DNA of 64,000 nucleotides from Ampullaceana balthica. Its lineage: Eukaryota > Mollusca > Gastropoda > Lymnaeidae. Below are positions 62,481 through 64,000 of this stretch, piece after piece. The position numbers and the translations under genes are program-made. The stretch lies in assembly GCA_944989445.1 (NCBI GenBank), contig CALYLW010001025.1:124001-188000 (forward strand), written 5' to 3'. Position 1 is the first letter of the stretch. Each line of letters opens with the position of its first letter. The notes under the pieces were generated by a model. That model was given only the letters and a program-made list of their open reading frames with translations, made no database searches and was not told the origin of the DNA.

Positions 62481-62958
62481 TTGACATTGAGATTTGACAT
62501 TGAGATTTGACATTGAGATTTGACATTGAGATTTGACATTGAGATTTGACATTGAGATTTGACATTGAGATTTGACATTGAGATTTGACATTGAGATTTG
62601 ACATTGAGATTTGACATTGAGATTTGACATTGAGATTTGACATTGAGATTTGACATTGAGATTTGACATTGAGATTTGACATTGAGATTTGACATTGAGA
62701 TTTGACATTGAGATTTGACATTGAGATTTGACATTGAGATTTGACATTGAGATTTGACATTGAGATTTGACATTGAGATTTGACATTGAGATTTGACATT
62801 GAGATTTGACATTGAGATTTGACATTGAGATTTGACATTGAGATTTGACATTGAGATTTGACATTCAGATTTGACATTGAGATTTGACATTGAGATTTGA
62901 CATTGAGATTTGACATTGAGATTTGACATTGAGATTTGACATTGAGATTTGACATTCA
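62478..62958. repeat. 13-bp minisatellite, 37 copies
   Basis: Unit GATTTGACATTGA, almost perfect. It grows out of the GACATTGA motif at the end of dispersed repeat A, which is single copy at about 30167. The minus-strand MSNLNVKSQCQIS frames are by-products. Confidence 0.95.
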
Positions 62959-62997
62959 GATTTTATGTTTTTTGCGTCTCTCTTACGCTTACCTATA

Positions 62998-64000
62998 CAT
63001 TCTTACTATATACATTCTTACTATATATTTTCTTACTATATACTTTCTTACTATATACTTTCTTACTATATACATTCTTACTATATACATTCTTACTATA
63101 TACATTCTTACTATATACTTTCTTACTATATACTTTCTTACTATATACTTTCTTACTATATACTTTCTTACTATATACTTTCTTACTATATACATTCTTA
63201 CTATATACATTCTTACTATATACTTTCTTACTATATACTTTCTTACTATATACTTTCTTACTATATACTTTCTTACTATATACTTTCTTACCATATACAT
63301 TCTTACTATATACATTCTTACTATGTACATTCTTACTATATACTTTCTTACCATATACTTTCTTACTATATACTTTCTTACTATATACTTTCTTACTATA
63401 TACTTTCTTACTATATACTTTCTTACTATATACTTTCTTACTATATACTTTCTTACTATATACTTTCTTACCATATACTTTCTTACTATATACTTTCTTA
63501 CTATATACTTTCTTACTATATACTTTCTTACTATATACTTTCTTACTATATACTTTCTTACTATATACTTTCTTACTATATACTTTCTTACTATATACTT
63601 TCTTACTATATACTTTCTTACTATATACTTTCTTACCATATACTTTCTTACCATATACTTTCTTACTATATACTTTCTTACCATATACTTTCTTACTATA
63701 TACTTTCTTACTATATACTTTCTTACTATATACTTTCTTACTATATACTTTCTTACTATATACTTTCTTACTATATACTTTCTTACTATATACTTTCTTA
63801 CTATATACTTTCTTACTATATACTTTCTTACTATATACTTTCTTACTATATACTTTCTTACTATATACTTTCTTACTATATACTTTCTTACTATATACTT
63901 TCTTACTATATACATTCTTACTATATACTTTCTTACCATATACTTTCTTACTATATACTTTCTTACTATATACTTTCTTACTATATACTTTCTTACAATA
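62998..64000. repeat. 15-bp minisatellite, at least 67 copies, runs off the window
   Basis: Unit TACTATATACTTTCT with TACATTC and TACCATA variants in clusters. The minus-strand YIVRK frame of 316 codons is a by-product of the 15-bp period. Confidence 0.97.

Noticed and set aside
62389..63939. Repetitive frames MSNLNVKSQCQIS and YIVRK (up to 316 codons)
   Set aside because: By-products of the 13-bp and 15-bp minisatellites.

Overview
This is a 64 kb piece of an AT-rich invertebrate animal genome. It has spliced genes with GT/AG introns, secreted multi-domain proteins (CUB, EGF, PAN-like, fibrinogen-related), tRNA-derived SINEs, LINEs, a Penelope-like element, hAT-type elements, a Ty3/gypsy element and a very high load of minisatellites. 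The protein types and repeat style suggest a mollusc, probably a heterobranch gastropod, but no single sequence here proves it.

Host genes are few. At the left (658-6907, minus strand) lie the first five exons of a secreted or surface protein: signal peptide, a CUB domain split over two exons, a laminin-type EGF module and a further Cys-rich module. All later introns are phase 1, and the gene runs off the left edge. At the right is a small family of secreted proteins with PAN-like, EGF-like and fibrinogen-related (FReD) domains: an intact intronless gene (52294-53397, plus), a broken paralogue (60509-61959, plus) with two stops, a frame-cycling 25-bp repeat array and a frameshift, and a decayed N-terminal relic on the minus strand (about 47045-47200).

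The remainder is mostly repeats. 8.3-14.6 kb holds a 36-bp satellite (about 100 copies), a hAT-type MITE swollen by a 47-bp array, and a 41-bp satellite. 16-19.6 kb holds MITEs, an internally deleted LINE and a hAT transposase relic. 20.3-27.1 kb is a complete, very young Ty3/gypsy retrotransposon: 701-bp LTRs with one difference seen, a tRNA-Leu primer site, and gag and pol joined by a canonical -1 frameshift site. It sits in a 15-bp tandem array with an ATAT target duplication. 30.3-35.9 kb is a Russian doll of DNA elements enclosing a 3.2-kb, near-perfect 38-bp array with a CACGTG E-box in every unit. 39.6-41.6 kb is a hAT-type element inside another, both with intact 8-bp duplications. 42.3-44.8 kb is a MITE split by a CR1/L2-type LINE, itself split by a hAT-type MITE. 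46-51.6 kb holds a LINE deletion derivative, a long hairpin, CRE-containing repeats and a Penelope-like pseudogene. 53.5-59.7 kb holds more hAT and SINE copies, a LINE inside a 17-bp satellite and a SINE with an amplified core. The window ends in 13-bp and 15-bp arrays.

The strongest general pattern is that short internal segments of quite different sequences (MITEs, SINEs, an unclassified dispersed repeat, a FReD gene copy) have each been amplified in place into tandem arrays. Almost all long open frames outside the LTR element and the FReD gene are by-products of arrays whose unit is a multiple of three or lacks stops.
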